Source: Xylogone sp. PMI_703 (taxonomy: Eukaryota > Ascomycota > Leotiomycetes). Taken from it: a DNA stretch of 64,000 nt. Position numbers and translations under genes: made by a program. The stretch lies in contig JAJTUQ010000009.1 in assembly GCA_021399445.1 (NCBI GenBank), positions 1,133,501 to 1,197,500 of the forward strand, in the 5' to 3' direction. The notes beneath the pieces were generated by a model that worked only from the letters and a program-made list of their open reading frames with translations, had not been told where the DNA came from and made no database searches. Shown here piece by piece: positions 31,448 to 43,917 of this stretch (position 1 is its first letter; each line of letters opens with the position of its first letter).

Positions 31448-34400
31448 ATGGCAGATACAGGCGCCCCAGAACGCCCAACAACAAACCTTCCTAGGAGTGA
31501 AGGCGGAATATCAGATATTGGCTCAGCAGAGAACGCTCTATCGCTAGGGGGCGATCTAGAGGCTACAACCGAGGAGCATCCAGGTGAAGAGCCAATTGGA
31601 GGAAGCGAAATCTTAGGTAGCGTTAAGGATGATGGTTCCGTAGTGCGAGATGAGGGAATCGATCTTGGCAAAGTAACCGAAGATGTCCCCCAAGAGAGTG
31701 TAGTCAACACGGAAGGAAATGAGCGCGATCAGGAAGGTAATATTATCGGGAAGGCAGATCTAAAGGATAGCGCTTCTAAAGCGGGAGAAGAAGTAGCCCA
31801 GCCACCTGTGCTTAAGGGCCCATTCCATCTTAAACATAGTGGTGAAGTGACTAATACTGCTGGCGTTACTATCGGAAATCTAGTCAATGCTAAACCAGAG
31901 GACCTTGAGGACAAGGATATTAATGATGTTGATTCTCAAGGGAATCTCAAGACAGAGAACGGCAGTGTGGTCGGGAAGGTAGACTTGAATGAAGAAGCTT
32001 TGAAGCAGAGTGAGAATGAAGGCCTAACAAAGAAGGTTGAAGGGGATCTCGGAGACAAGTTGCCTGAGGTTGATTTTTCCATTTTGGAGGGGAAAAAAAT
32101 AAATAAATTGGGTAAGGCAGTAAATGAAAAGGTATGACATCTGTGCTCCATAGTTCATCTTTCTATCACCATGTCTACTGACACATTATTAGGGAATTCC
32201 AGTAGGCCAATTGGTTGAAGGAGATGTCAAAAAGCTTGTAGGAAAGAAGATTAGCCAGGATGGCAAAATCTGGAATGACTCCGGCGAGGTTATTGGACGC
32301 GCTGAACCGTTACCAAAGGACCAGCGAGAGGGAGAGGAAGATATTCCCTCACCTTTTGAAGACTTCCCAGATGCAACAGTTGATAAGTCTGGCAATGTCA
32401 TCTTTGAAGGACAAATTGTTGGAAAACTAGTTGAAGGGGATAAAAATACTCTAGAAGGAAAGAAGGCAAGTTCAATTTTATCATCCTACATGAAACAGGA
32501 ACATAATATGCTGATAGTGCATAGGTCGATGTTGACGGCGATATCCTTGACAAGTATGGAAACGTCATTGGAAAAGCCGAGCGATATACCGAGGAACCTG
32601 CACTAGAACCAAAGTCCGAGCCCGAGATTAAGGATCTTTCACTTCTGGATGGTAAGAAGGTAAATAAGGTCGGTAACGTAGTTGACGACGACGGCAAGCT
32701 TTTCGGTCGGGTTAAAGAAGGTGATTTATCGAAACTTGTTGGCAAGAAGTGTGACGCCGAAGGGAAAATCTGGTCAGAGTTAGGGAAAGTAATCGGCTTA
32801 GTTGAGCTACTCTCCGTGGATGAAAGAGATGTAGCCTTAGAATCGCCGTTCGAAGACTTTCCTGATGCTACTGTTGATTCGAAAGGGAATATCATTTTTG
32901 AAAACCAAGTTGTTGGGAGACTGATTGAGGGAGATCCGAAGAGGCTTTTCGGGAAGAAAATTGACAAGGATGGCGAAGTGTTAGACAGGATCGGTAATGT
33001 TTTGGGCAAGGCAGAACGTTGGACTGAGCCTGATGAGTCAGCTCCAGTAGAGATCGATAGATCTTCTCTAGCTGGGAAGAGGGTATGCGGAATATTATTA
33101 TATTCTATTCCATCCTTTTCGCGACAAAGCAGGGGCTAACATGTGTGCTAGGTCAATAAACTTGGCAATGTTGTTGATGCCTCTGGCCAAATTTTTGGCC
33201 GTCTAGTCGAAGGTGACCCTAAGAAACTGGCCGGCAGGATGTGTGACAAGAATGGCAATGTTATGAGCGAAATAGGTGACGTAATTGGCAAGGCCGAGCT
33301 AGTACCCGAATCCGAACGTGAAGGGGAGACGACTGGTCCTTTCGCTGGTTTTGATAATCCTTTTGTGACAAAAGATGGAAAGGTTACGGACGTCCGAGGG
33401 GTTGTTATCGGCCGACTTGTTCATGGTGATGTTAGGCAGTTGTCTGGTAAGGATGTCGATGCTGATGGTGATGTTTTGGATAAAAATGGGAACGTTATTG
33501 GAAAGGCAGAACGCTGGGAGGAAGAAGAGAAGCCAGTGGTTAAGCATCCTGCTGCAGGATATAAGGTTAATAAGGAAGGAAATGTTATTGATGACAGCGG
33601 TGATATCCTTGCTAAACTCACTGAAGGTGATATATCTAGATGTGCAGGTTGCGAGATTGATAACGATGGAGATGTGATCAACTCGAAGGGTATCACCATT
33701 GGACACGTTACTCTCCTAAAGGATATTACTCCAGAAAAGCCCAAGGAAACACCAGAGCAGCTTGAGGAGAGAAAGAAGGAAGAAGAGGAAGAGAAACAAA
33801 AGGCACAAGATCGAAAGCTTGCTGCACAATTAGCAAACATTATCGAGAACAGTGTTGACAAGATTAAGCCTATTTTGGGGTTAATTACTGATGTAAGTGT
33901 TTGCTTACTCTACGAGTCCCTGCTTAACGGTTAAGCTAACTTTCCTAATAAGTCAATCGATTCTGCATTGGCCCAACCTGAAGATGAGCGAGATGAGCAG
34001 AAACTCGTTGATACAGTTAGACCACTCCTTGAACAAGGCAATGCAATCCTCCAGGAATGCAACGGAGCGATTCGGGCCCTGGACCCGGATGGCCGAATCC
34101 AAGCCAATGCAAAGCACAGTACCTCCTCACGTGAAGCATCACCAGAAGAATACCGCGTCGCCGAGCAACTCAAGGAGCTTACAACCAATATCGCTACTAC
34201 ATTGGATCAAGCAAAGAAGAAGATTGCTGGTATGCCCCATGCGAAGAAGGAGCTTAACCCACTTTGGGCTCTTCTAGCAGATCCGTTGGGACAGATTATT
34301 GCCGCCGTGGGGTTGTTGCTGAGTGGTGTTTTGGGCCTTGTGGGGCGACTACTAGGTGGCTTAGGACTGGGGGGGCTATTGGATCACCTGCTTAGTGGTT

Positions 34401-34471
34401 TAGGGATCAAGGGCATCCTGGAAAGCTTGGGGCTTGGCATGGTAACCAAAAGCTTAACTGGGAAGAAATAG
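31448..34471 (+). CDS. DUF3659/LEA-like repeat protein
   Basis: A 924-residue acidic, hydrophilic protein in five phase-0 exons: 31448-32131, 32193-32465, 32525-33082, 33152-33892 and 33953-34471. It consists largely of about ten tandem modules of the fungal DUF3659 type, each with a pattern like G-VVD-DGK-FGRV-EGD--KL-GKK-D--G-I and a following GNVIGKAE line. These proteins resemble late-embryogenesis-abundant proteins and are thought to protect cells during drying or heat; that role is inferred from the family. A Lys/Glu-rich helix (PEQLEERKKEEEEEKQKAQ) follows near residue 690. The C-terminal 55 residues are Gly/Leu-rich (LLSGVLGLVGRLLGGLGLGG) and probably amphipathic or membrane-seeking. 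The second intron uses GC-AG borders (GCAAGT at 32466). Confidence 0.9.
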
Positions 34472-35223
34472 GGGCGACGAATCAGTACACAAATATTTTG
34501 GATTATGCTTCTTATATTCTATTGAAATAATCGGGTTAGTTATGGATTTTATATAATTGTGTTATATTGCAACCTTTCTTAGCGTGCCTGTTATTTCCCA
34601 AATACGTATGCCAGATACGTGGACCATTCCCCAAGAGGGAGATTAGTAGGCAGTTGGGTGGAGGCAGGGGGTATTTGGAACAATTTGATTAGCCATGGAT
34701 AGAGAGTACGAATTAGTTTGATGTAGTAGCAAGCGACGGTGGCCACACCAAGGACAGTTGTCACAGCTGCTCTTAGTGCAGGTCAGATCGTCAGAGCATC
34801 AGACCTTTACACTATGTATGAAGTGGGAGCTTAGCGAACAGTTCATTAATAACCAGTTACAGCTTAGCCAACATCTATCTAGCTATAGAAAAGGAGCACT
34901 GCAAGAAGGAAGAGAAAATATAAGAAAGAGAGATGACACCGCTAGCTCCGGACTGGATTTAAGATTAAGGGCTAAAGGGCAGTTTGAGTAATATTGACCA
35001 GTCAAAGCTCACAAAGGAAGAATCGAAATGGATTGGGATTGAGAACGGTCGAAAGGAGTAGAAGAACTAATATCTTTCTTGGACATACCGGAATTCCCAA
35101 TGCTTCGATGTCGCGAAATCTTGCTAATATTACTCATTCTCACGTGAACCTTATCGACATGATAGCGACGATACTTCTCATTTGCAAATAAGAAATCAAA
35201 ACCCAATGAAAAAGGATTCTAAA
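34472..35223. other. intergenic, no gene seen
   Basis: No convincing gene. Short + strand frames at 34758 and 34994 have no recognisable features. Confidence 0.35.
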
Positions 35224-35530
35224 GATATTGTTGCAGTCTCCTTAACTTAGGGTTAGCATAGGCCTGTGCCAAGCCGATTTCAAGTCCGTCATGCTGCCTT
35301 TTGATGGCGTTGAGGCCGGACAACTGAAATAATTCCTTGACCCTCTTCTGCGGGACTAACGTGATATGCATGGTGATCTAGTCGAAACCCTTGAGATCTC
35401 CAAATGCTTTTGAGGCTTCTAGAAGAGTTAACTCCGGAACACGACCAGGCCCCCTTCCGGTGCCCCTGATATCCTGAATAAGCGTCCATTATTGTCCTCA
35501 GGCGTCCTGTTGAATTGGGAACCAATATAC
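35224..35530 (-). pseudogene. decayed coding relic, unidentified
   Basis: The - strand reads VPELTLLEASKAFGDLKGFD, a stop, then ITMHITLVPQKRVKELFQLSG and on to LQQYL with balanced, coding-like composition. Only one stop interrupts about 90 codons, and earlier stops bound it on the 5' side. I do not recognise the family. It looks like the 3' end of a dead gene. Confidence 0.35.
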
Positions 35531-35959
35531 GGAATCCATATGTGGCTGGGAGCCGGCAATTTGGAATCAAATTACAGGGTTCTGTAGCCCTAGATATGAT
35601 GGGTCTACTTGCCCCCGGTACAGTAGTTACTCTGTCAATTCAATTCTATTTTATTGTGTGAGTCTATTACGATCAGTGACTATAACCTCCGTAAGACATC
35701 CGATTCAGCATTTAAAATCAAAAAGGATTTGATTAGAAACATCCCATGTTTAAAAAGAAAAAAATAACCTCTAGTAGTAATGTAATGAGGTAAGATTTGG
35801 CTTTAATGAAAGTATGAGATCTCGTTCATATAGGAGAATCTGATCCCTCTTGTTAGTTTTACTAATGGTTATGGACAATGAACCTTCACTATGCCTCCAA
35901 CCCTTGACCGCTAGGTTCAATCAACTGCGCTTTTATTATTCCTCACATTTATTCATCTT
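35531..35959. other. intergenic, nothing recognised
   Basis: AT-rich, no gene or repeat seen. Confidence 0.3.
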
Positions 35960-36560
35960 CTTCACTCTCATATATTCAAACTCATCACCTGCAAAGTCCT
36001 CCACATCTCCCAGTAAGTCAATTTACTCTGGCAATCTCCTGTATAGATCTTCAGATTCTATAGCTTCACTAACCTCAAGACTGTCAATATCCTCCAAATC
36101 GCCAGCCTCAAAATTCGTTGAACAATTGCTTTTTCTATATGCTGAATGTTCACTTTTCACTACATGTTGAGCCACCGTTGAGTCATCAAGATCGGGATTG
36201 TTAATCTTATTCCCAGGACTTTTATCGAAGGATCCTGTTTGTCTATATTAGTGCTCACTAATTGAAAGCCTATTCAAGTTAGACTATCCCTGAGGTGTTA
36301 TATGAAATTACTTACTTCCAGGATGTAACCGAGCTTTAAATGGCAATATCTTTAAGTTGATCAGATAGTCTCTGTTGAATTGTACGCAATTGTTTGGGAT
36401 AGCCTCTCTTTTTCCACACTTCAGCTTCTCATAACAAAGGTTATTCCACTCAAACAGAATCTCCCCATCAGTCTGTGTAAATTGAAGAATATCCTTGTCT
36501 AGCTGATGCTGTAATAGCTCATTTAATCTATGAATTGGTTGATGAAATTTAAATTAATCA
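35960..36560 (-). pseudogene. degenerate copy of the acidic-tailed orphan gene at 55.2-55.9 kb
   Basis: The - strand frame around 36335-36535 reads LNELLQHQLDKDILQF, then LFEWNNLCYEK, then FNRDYLINLKILPFKARL. It aligns over about 65 residues with the intact orphan gene near 55.5 kb, at roughly half identity by eye. The 5' part is lost to stops. The second exon region (35960-36250) keeps an acidic-tail-like sequence, but its frame no longer joins cleanly to the first. A splice donor (GTAAGT) sits in the equivalent place. It is probably a dead paralogue produced by an older duplication. Confidence 0.6.
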
Positions 36561-37492
36561 ATTCATCATAGAAGCCCTACAGCTGCTTTTAATACTAGTC
36601 CTTTTTAATACCAGTCTTCGATATTAGTACCCTCGATACCAGTCCTCATACAGCCCTTGTGTTCCATGTCTATCTACGTGGTAGATGTTAAACGAGCTAA
36701 CCACAGCGCTAGTAGAATGCTCTTATCCTTTCACTTCCTTGTCGTTTCAGTACCATCAACAAAGATTATGAAATCATCACCTTTTCATTTAAGTTTTGTT
36801 TGATGAGCCCCGCCTTGCTTCATGTTTCTGATTTGTTCCTGGGTATATACACTTAGAGAGCTGATAAGGAATTGGGAGAGATGAACCACTTATTATAAGC
36901 GATCGTTTATTGTTTATTTATGGAATAAAATATACCGCCAAATCTATTGATAAGAAACTCCTAGAAATATATTTGACTAAGATCTAATGGTCAAAGATCT
37001 GGTGTCAGAATTGCGTATTCTTGCTTTCTAATAGCCTTGGAACTTGAATGGCAGAAGACTGGTTAAACATCATGCCACTTTCTTGTTACTACGCCACGAA
37101 GCCTTGGCTATCAACTTGGATGGCCAGAACAAGTATCTCCAGGTCCAACCTGAGTACCGTTCCTAAAAGGCGATTGAAGATCTGAGAGTTAGCTGCTTGC
37201 GGCAGGTAATTATTACGAAACCTCAGTGAACTTAAATATGTATATATATCTATACATTATCTCGTATCTTTTCCGTGTGCCTCTCTACTTGTGCCTTGGT
37301 TTTCTGTTCCTTGTTCTTGTTCTCACATGCAGGATACACATACAGGATCACGGGTGTGAGAGGCAACTCACTCGACGTCATTTGTTTTAATGTTTCAGAA
37401 TTAGCGATCCAAGCTCCCTCCACCAAGGAAGACATAACCACATCGACCTCACCATCAACATCCCCAGGCTTCTATTGCTTAGGAGGTTCAAC
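36561..37492. other. AT-rich intergenic region, promoter of trehalose phosphorylase
   Basis: No gene supported. The stretch 36590-37250 is AT rich and repeat-like but has no defined ends. The 240 bases before 37493 would be the 5' leader of the trehalose phosphorylase gene. Confidence 0.35.
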
Positions 37493-40245
37493 ATGTTGAA
37501 AAAGACATATGGTCTAGCCCAGCGTAGCAGCAGGGACAAGAAAGATCATGATTCCGCTCCGTCCCCATCCCCCGGCACAGCTCCTCACAGGCCGGAAGTC
37601 CAGACTCCGACTCAATCCAAGAATGGCACGCCAGGGTACCTGCACCACAAAAGTCAGACACCATATATCCATTCGTTGATGGCTTCTAGCAGGAAGAGCT
37701 CCGGCTTCCAGACAGGAGCTTCCAGCCATCACATGCGGAGACTCTCCCTAGCTATCGAGAGTGAGGGTCGATTTACGGCACCACTAACGGTAAATTGAAA
37801 CCACTTACGATGTTCAACGACTTCTATAAATGCAGTTTTGGCTGAACTTGTACATAGCCCGTCTTCGTTGGTATCTCGGCCGACTTCCGAGAGGACAACA
37901 AGGCTTACATCGCAACCGCCATCCATGATTCGGTTTACCTCCTCGACTTCTCCATTAACGAAATTGACCTTGCGAACCACGAGACTGGTAAGGATGCCAT
38001 TGCGGAACATATCGCCGCGGTCCTCACCGCATATGCAAAGTCTAATATGAGCAAGTTCATTGGCGCGGGGTTCCCATCTGACCTGCTTGCCAAGTGCCCC
38101 AAGCTGTGCACAAGGCTCTGGTTAGATTTGGATATTGTGCCACTATCCCTGACGCCCGAGGCCGAGGCCCACGATGGGATTAAAAGTGAGTTTTGGAGTG
38201 TGAAAGATATAGACGAACAGGCGGATTCTATGGTGAGAAAATGCATTATGTAGGTTTTTTTATAACTCCCTTACTGGTTTCCAATTTTTAGATCCAGCGA
38301 TGAATTACATGAAGAGTTGAGATGTTAATTTTGAAAGTCATTGAGTTCATCTTTAATTCGGCGATTTTTAACGAAAAGATAAAGGCTAAGAGGATTTCTC
38401 AGGCACTTCGGCCCTGGATGGACACCCCTGCTTCAGGTCGGATATCGAGGGCTCGTAGGGGTTGATTTTCAGGCATGCATAAGGATGCTCTCCCTCGATT
38501 GCTATAGAGACACGTGCGGTTACCGAACCTGGAAAGCTTTGATGTACTATGTCAAGTCGCTCAAGTCAAAGAAGACCAAGATTGCGTTTTTCAGTAGCAC
38601 CCCGCAAGGAGGGGGAGTTGCGCTTATGAGACATGCTCTGGTTCGGTTTGCGAGATTGCTTGGAGTGCAATTGAACTGGTATGTTGGTTAACGATACAAT
38701 GTCTCTTTAGATTCCAGTGCAAATAATGCGTGCTGCAGGTATGTGCCAAAGCCGAAACCAGGAGTGTTCTTGATTACCAAGATGATCCATAACATCTTAC
38801 AAGGGGTCCAAAAGCCGGATGATATAATGGGACAAGAGGATAAAGAGTTCTTGGTGGAGTGGATCAAAGACAACGCAAACCGTTACTGGTTCTCTTCAGG
38901 TGGACCACTGCGAAAACCTGAGGAAGGAGGAGCAGATGCCATCATTGTTGGTTTCTCCAGAAAGCTCCCTTGCTCGGTATTCAATATCTCTAACTGCCGC
39001 AGGTCGATGATCCCCAAATGCCAGGTCTTATCCCTCTTATTAAAAGCATTACCCCAGATCGTCCGGTACTTTACCGTAGTCACATCCAAATCCGGAGTGA
39101 CCTATGCGACACACCCGGCACGCTTCAATCAAACGTGTGGGACTTCCTCTGGGATAGTATTAAACAGGCAGACGTGTTTATTAGCCACCCGATCCCCGAA
39201 TTTGTTCCACAAACCGTGCCCAAGTCCAAAGTTGCATACATGCCTGCAACGACGGATTGGTAAGTGTACACGGAAAGTTACAAGTTTTTAAGGATTCAAA
39301 AATTTTACTAAGCATCCATGCAGGCTTGACGGGCTCAATAAGAGTATTTCTGTTTGGGATAGGGGCTATTACGGACACATATACAACGAAGAATGTCATG
39401 CTTTGGGACAAGCGGAAATCCATTGGCCAATCCGGAAATACATTATTCAGGTCGCCAGATTTGACCCGTCCAAGGGAATCCCCGATGTTATCGAGTCGTA
39501 TGCTAGTTTCCGTCGTCTTCTAGAAAAGCAACATTCAGAGGAGGAACCACCTCAGCTTGTTATGTAAGGAAATATTTTGTTGCTTTTTGCTTTTTCTTTT
39601 TTTAGTTATCGTTTATTGACATTTCGTAGCTGTGGGAACGCTTCGGTAGACGATCCAGACGGAAACATGATATATGATCAAACTATAGAGCATATCGAAA
39701 CTAACCATCCCTCGCTCCTTCCGGACATCTCAGTAATGCGCCTCAGAGCCAATGATCAGCTCCTTAACACACTCCTGTCAAGCTCCCACATTGTTCTGCA
39801 GCTCTCCACCCGAGAAGGCTTCGAAGTCAAAGTCTCGGAGGCTTTGCACAAAGGCAAGCCCATCATTGCCACCAACGCGGGGGGTATCCCGCTGCAAGTC
39901 CAGCATGGCAAGAACGGGTATCTTGTTGACCCCGGTGACAGAACTACCGTCGCACAGCATCTCATCGACCTGTGGACCAACAGCGAGCTGTACAGCCTTA
40001 TGAGCGCGTATGCGAGGAAGAGCGTCAGCGACGAGGTGTCGACGGTGGGCAACATGCTAAGCTGGCTATATTTAGCAGATAGTGTTACCAGCGGGAAGGA
40101 GGTGGTGGCCCCGAACGAGGCTTGGGTAAATGATTTGGCACGACAGGAGGCAGGTTTCCCATATGTGGCGGGCGAGAACAGATTACCGGGCAAAATGAGA
40201 ATCGTGGCAAATGATGGGGAGAATGGGGTTAATTTTCAGTGCTAA
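37493..40245 (+). CDS. trehalose phosphorylase (GT4 family)
   Basis: A 761-residue retaining trehalose phosphorylase, the fungal enzyme type represented by Neurospora clock-controlled gene 9. It interconverts trehalose plus phosphate with glucose 1-phosphate and glucose in the cytosol. Seven exons keep phase: 37493-37789, 37858-38249, 38403-38678, 38739-38946, 39003-39259, 39324-39563 and 39630-40245. Recognisable blocks are FFSSTPQGGGVALMRHALV, NANRYWFSSGGP, VLYRSHIQIRSDL, VAYMPATTDWLDGLNK and QVARFDPSKGIPDVI. The glycosyltransferase family 4 E-x7-E motif lies within STREGFEVKVSEALHKG. The first 100 residues are Ser/Pro rich and poorly conserved, possibly regulatory. One intron of 153 bases (38250-38402) is longer than the rest. 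The gene is intact. Confidence 0.92.
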
Positions 40246-40719
40246 TTAGTATTGGTTTGCTGTATATTTTTTTTTTTTTTTTTTTTAAATAAAAAAGTAA
40301 ATGCCTTGTTTTAATTCCTTCCAGGGAATGTTTAGTTAAGGATGTTAACAAGATTTATACCTCTAATAAAGTAAATTTGGAGATATTTAAAATCTTATAC
40401 CATTTCAGCGATTACAAAGATGTCATGCTAAACTAAATGAATACCTATAATTTTTTAAGATCGTTTTTCTCCTGGGAACATTATCTTATAATAGATCTTG
40501 GTCTGAAAACACCTAGTCAACATCAACAAGAATATCACCATCGTTCCACAACTTCCTGCAATAATTGCATACGGCAATAATGTATCGTTGACATACAAAC
40601 TCACATTCGCATTACCATTCATACTGCATATCGAAAACACGAAAGTGCGCAACGTTAATATGCCAGTTACGGGGGCCATGCGCCTGACAAGCTTATCGAC
40701 TCTAATCCTCTTCACCCTA
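40246..40719. other. intergenic between convergent genes, 20-T run
   Basis: Holds a run of 20 T residues at 40267-40286 just after the trehalose phosphorylase stop. The open frames at 40455-40851 are antisense or 3'-flanking shadows of the RING gene. Confidence 0.4.
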
Positions 40720-41343
40720 TTACTCCGCAGTGTAGTATATCCGGTGACACAGAGGACAGGTATGATGAAAGCCTTGAAACCAGCGGTCTATGCACGCTCT
40801 ATGGAAGCAGTGACCACAGGAAAGGCCCCGGACGATATCCTCATCAAGTAAGGCTAAAAGACAAAATATACTATAATAAGCTTAGAGCTACAGTAGATAT
40901 GTAATATCTCTAGTGGTATATACGGGCATAATAGTACTGACCATACATATTCAGATGACATGTGCGTTCCAGACCCTTCGCCTCTCCGTTCTCTCAGGTG
41001 CCAGGATAGAAATTTCTCAGCTCTTGCTAATTCGTCTAAGCGTGCAAATCGTTCGGCTAGATCGCGAGGATGTTTTGGCCGCGTCCTTTCAAAGGTGGCT
41101 CTCAGAAATGCACTAGTAAGGGGTCAATTCAGGGCGGTAACAATCGAATCCCATGACTGACTAAAGTAAGAGAGCTAGCATCACGAAAAGAGAACAGGAC
41201 ATGAAAATTATTGCAACCAGTGCGCTATTCTCTTCGTTTACAACATCCCGGTTTTGCAGCATGTCACTGGGAGCGCCAATCCCAATTGCATCGGGATCTG
41301 GAGTGATCATTGTATCGTAGCATAGATGTATTTGCTCATACAT
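40720..41343 (-). CDS. membrane-anchored RING-H2 finger protein (E3 ligase-like)
   Basis: A 167-residue protein whose three exons (41343-41162, 41112-40942, 40870-40720) become in-frame only when spliced, which is why no single long frame shows it. One membrane segment lies at residues about 41-61 (ALVAIIFMSCSLFVMLALLLY). A charged linker follows, then a C-terminal RING-H2 finger. Its first Cys is a codon split by intron 2: C118-x2-C121, then LSCGHCFHRAC, then CPLC. The WF after the second zinc pair is the usual E2-contact position. Small fungal RING proteins of this layout are thought to be ubiquitin ligases of endomembranes. The zinc-ligand set is complete. The ligase role is inferred from family. 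Confidence 0.8.
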
Positions 41344-41649
41344 AGGAGTAGAGAAGCAGAAAGGAAAGAAGATGCTATCTAATCCAATAAATACCGCAAA
41401 GTCGTATGTTTATTATTGTGGCGTTATAGTGTACTAATATTTTCTCGCGCGTCATGGCTTGGAATCTAGTAGATTCGCGAGAGGTTTTTCTCAAAATTAT
41501 GGAAGTGTTGGCAGTAACAATGGTCATCTCGGACGGGCTGCTCACGCCTGCTCAATCAGTCTTGGGGGCCGTCCCAAGGGGTCGAGGTTGTGCAGCCTAA
41601 TATCTCAAAAGGAACCGTGATCGGGTTCACTGACGCCATTCTGATCGTA
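41344..41649. other. intergenic, nothing recognised
   Basis: A 306-base gap between the RING gene and the broken F-box gene. No feature seen. Confidence 0.3.
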
Positions 41650-42113
41650 CTATTTGTGATCGTACATGTATCCACCGTACCTGCCGCATTCAACACACTG
41701 ACTTACGCAGGGCTTCTCGAAGAGGGCTTGGACTGTGATGGCATGGCATGGCTTACCTTGATGGCACGAATGCCACGTAGGGTGCCGTGCGCTTGCCAGT
41801 TCAGAAAGTTGAATTCTGGCTGAGAATTCACGGCCTCATAAGCTCGCCTATTCACTAACTTGAGCCGGTCGACAGCCGCAATGTCGAGCAACAAGATGAT
41901 GGCATTAAGGATCTCGGGTGGCAGCCGATCAAGCTCACCGAGATTAGCTGTGAGTGGCGATGTCTGCACAAAATAGATGCGACGACGATCGCCTACCGGA
42001 TCAAGAACTGGGAAGTTCCGATCAAGCGTCCAATTTTTAAACTCGTCCGCCCGTCTCACGCCAAAATATGTCGTCTTCGCAAGTTCTTGGAGCTCGTTAT
42101 CTTGAGTGCGCAT
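41650..42113 (-). pseudogene. F-box protein remnant, frameshift in 5-bp repeat
   Basis: The start MRTQDNELQELAKTTYFG leads to an F-box at about residues 58-95 (LGELDRLPPEILNAIILLLD...LKLVNRRAY). After GIRAIKVSHA the frame is lost at a perfect triple ATGGC repeat (41738-41752, + strand). Removing one unit would continue the family sequence as ITVQALFEKPCVSQCVECGR before a stop at 41650. The usual second half with the LLTC-RVCFLC zinc-like region is missing. It is therefore a truncated gene, broken at least once by repeat slippage. An F-box alone could still be expressed, but a functional substrate receptor is unlikely. Confidence 0.65.
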
Positions 42114-43917
42114 AGCCAGATATGGAGGGAGTTGGTATTAATCATCTTTAAATTGTTACTAGTATGATCATACAGTAGCTGGAGAAGCCCAGATGCAGAA
42201 TACGGTACCCAATTACAAGTAAGTCTTACGTTCACCTGTCTGTTAGAGTGCGTCATTCATGTTGCATGACTCGCCCAAATAGGATGGATGGGAAAGTTTT
42301 CTGAGGGCGTGATGCCCAATTACATTTTTTGTGTGTAGGTATGTAGCCGCCATCGGCCTGTGCGCAGCGGTGCTACGATTCCGATAGGACACATGGTGTG
42401 CTAGAGCCTGGAATGAGAAAATTGTGTGGATGGTAGAATGTATCTTGCGTACGAAGGCTCCGGTGTGATGTTGGCCGAGAAACAATACACGCCGCTTCTC
42501 ATCGCCTTAGTTGGTCTATCTCTAACCAATAACCTAAAAGTAATCTCGACTTGTTGAAATATTCTCTATCACAGGGATTGTACAGTATTATCCACACAGT
42601 CCTCGTGAAAGAAACATCTGCTCTGCTCACCATAGTCGGGTTGTTTCAGCCGAGGTAAATAGGAACCAACCGATCAAGCCTAAATCAAAGAGATCTTACA
42701 AATGACAAAAGCTCCATCGGAGATGACACCATCAGATCAAAGCTAGACAGTCCGATCTCCACAGAAAGACAGAAGCTTCATCGCGTGATTGGTTGGGAGT
42801 TTATTTTATATTGTGGTTGCCTCCCCTCCACTGCAGCTTCCCTCTGCCTAAACCCAATTCGTTGGCCATGCTTCACTTACTAACTTCGATCCGATCGTTG
42901 TGAGTCAAATATCTTTAATTTGGTTTCGATGTAAATTGATCGGTAGATATTTTGATCACAGCGAGTCAAGAAGGCAAGCAAAAACAGCAGGCTAGCGCTC
43001 CTAAACCCGTAATTGAGAGTGCTTTAAATGTTGTATCGCCACGAAAATCTAGCAGAATAAGCAACGTGGCAACACAACCATTATATAAGGTATAAGGGTC
43101 GATTGTGTTTAGGTGATTTTACCGTACCAATCATGGCCCCAATTGTATCAGAATCCCCTCTTCCAGTTTATTAGTAACCACTTGATAAAAAGTCATGCAA
43201 ACCTTCACTCATCGCAGCCAAATATTTCCTTGACTAGTTCCTGGGTTGGCGTCGAGGGAAGAACGGGAGAAGGTTGTTCAAAACGAAGCATTACCATCTC
43301 AACCAGTTCCATTATTTGAAATATATTCACACATAATACAACAATCGTTAAAGGTAAACAAGTAGTAATTATTCGTTAGAATTAACCTTAAAAAATCGAT
43401 ATTAAAAGAGTAACAAGTATATATCCCAAGTTTTCGTTGATACAGTACCGCAAGGGCGTGGTTTTGATCAATTTTGCGATAAATTTTGCACTTGTCTAAA
43501 TCCACTTCCCACAACCGATACCGGGGTTACAGCACGGATCGTTTCTCCACACATTTTGCTAGTAATCAATATCTACAAATAAATTAAGGTTTATAAACGT
43601 ATACTGTAATTGTAGTTATGCTATATCACCGACCTCTACAGCGCAATATACAGTGGGGATTACCACTTTAAGGCTTATACTGAAGATTTACGTACTTGCA
43701 TACAGTGTAGCTATTATTATATTTACGCGGAACTATATGATTGTTGATGTGGTTATACAACTGTCCTAAAAGTGTATATAAGCCTTGTAGTAACTATAGA
43801 ATATACAAACAATTCAATGATTCCAAACTCCTTGTGTATTTTCCCCTATTCATACTACTTTTTACCACCGGAACTAACGGTATTTCACTACCTTTACTAA
43901 GGTTCCATCCTCACCAA
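42114..43917. other. intergenic, no gene seen
   Basis: A 1.8-kb region with no recognisable gene. It becomes more AT rich towards 43.9 kb, where the decayed MULE element starts. Confidence 0.35.
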
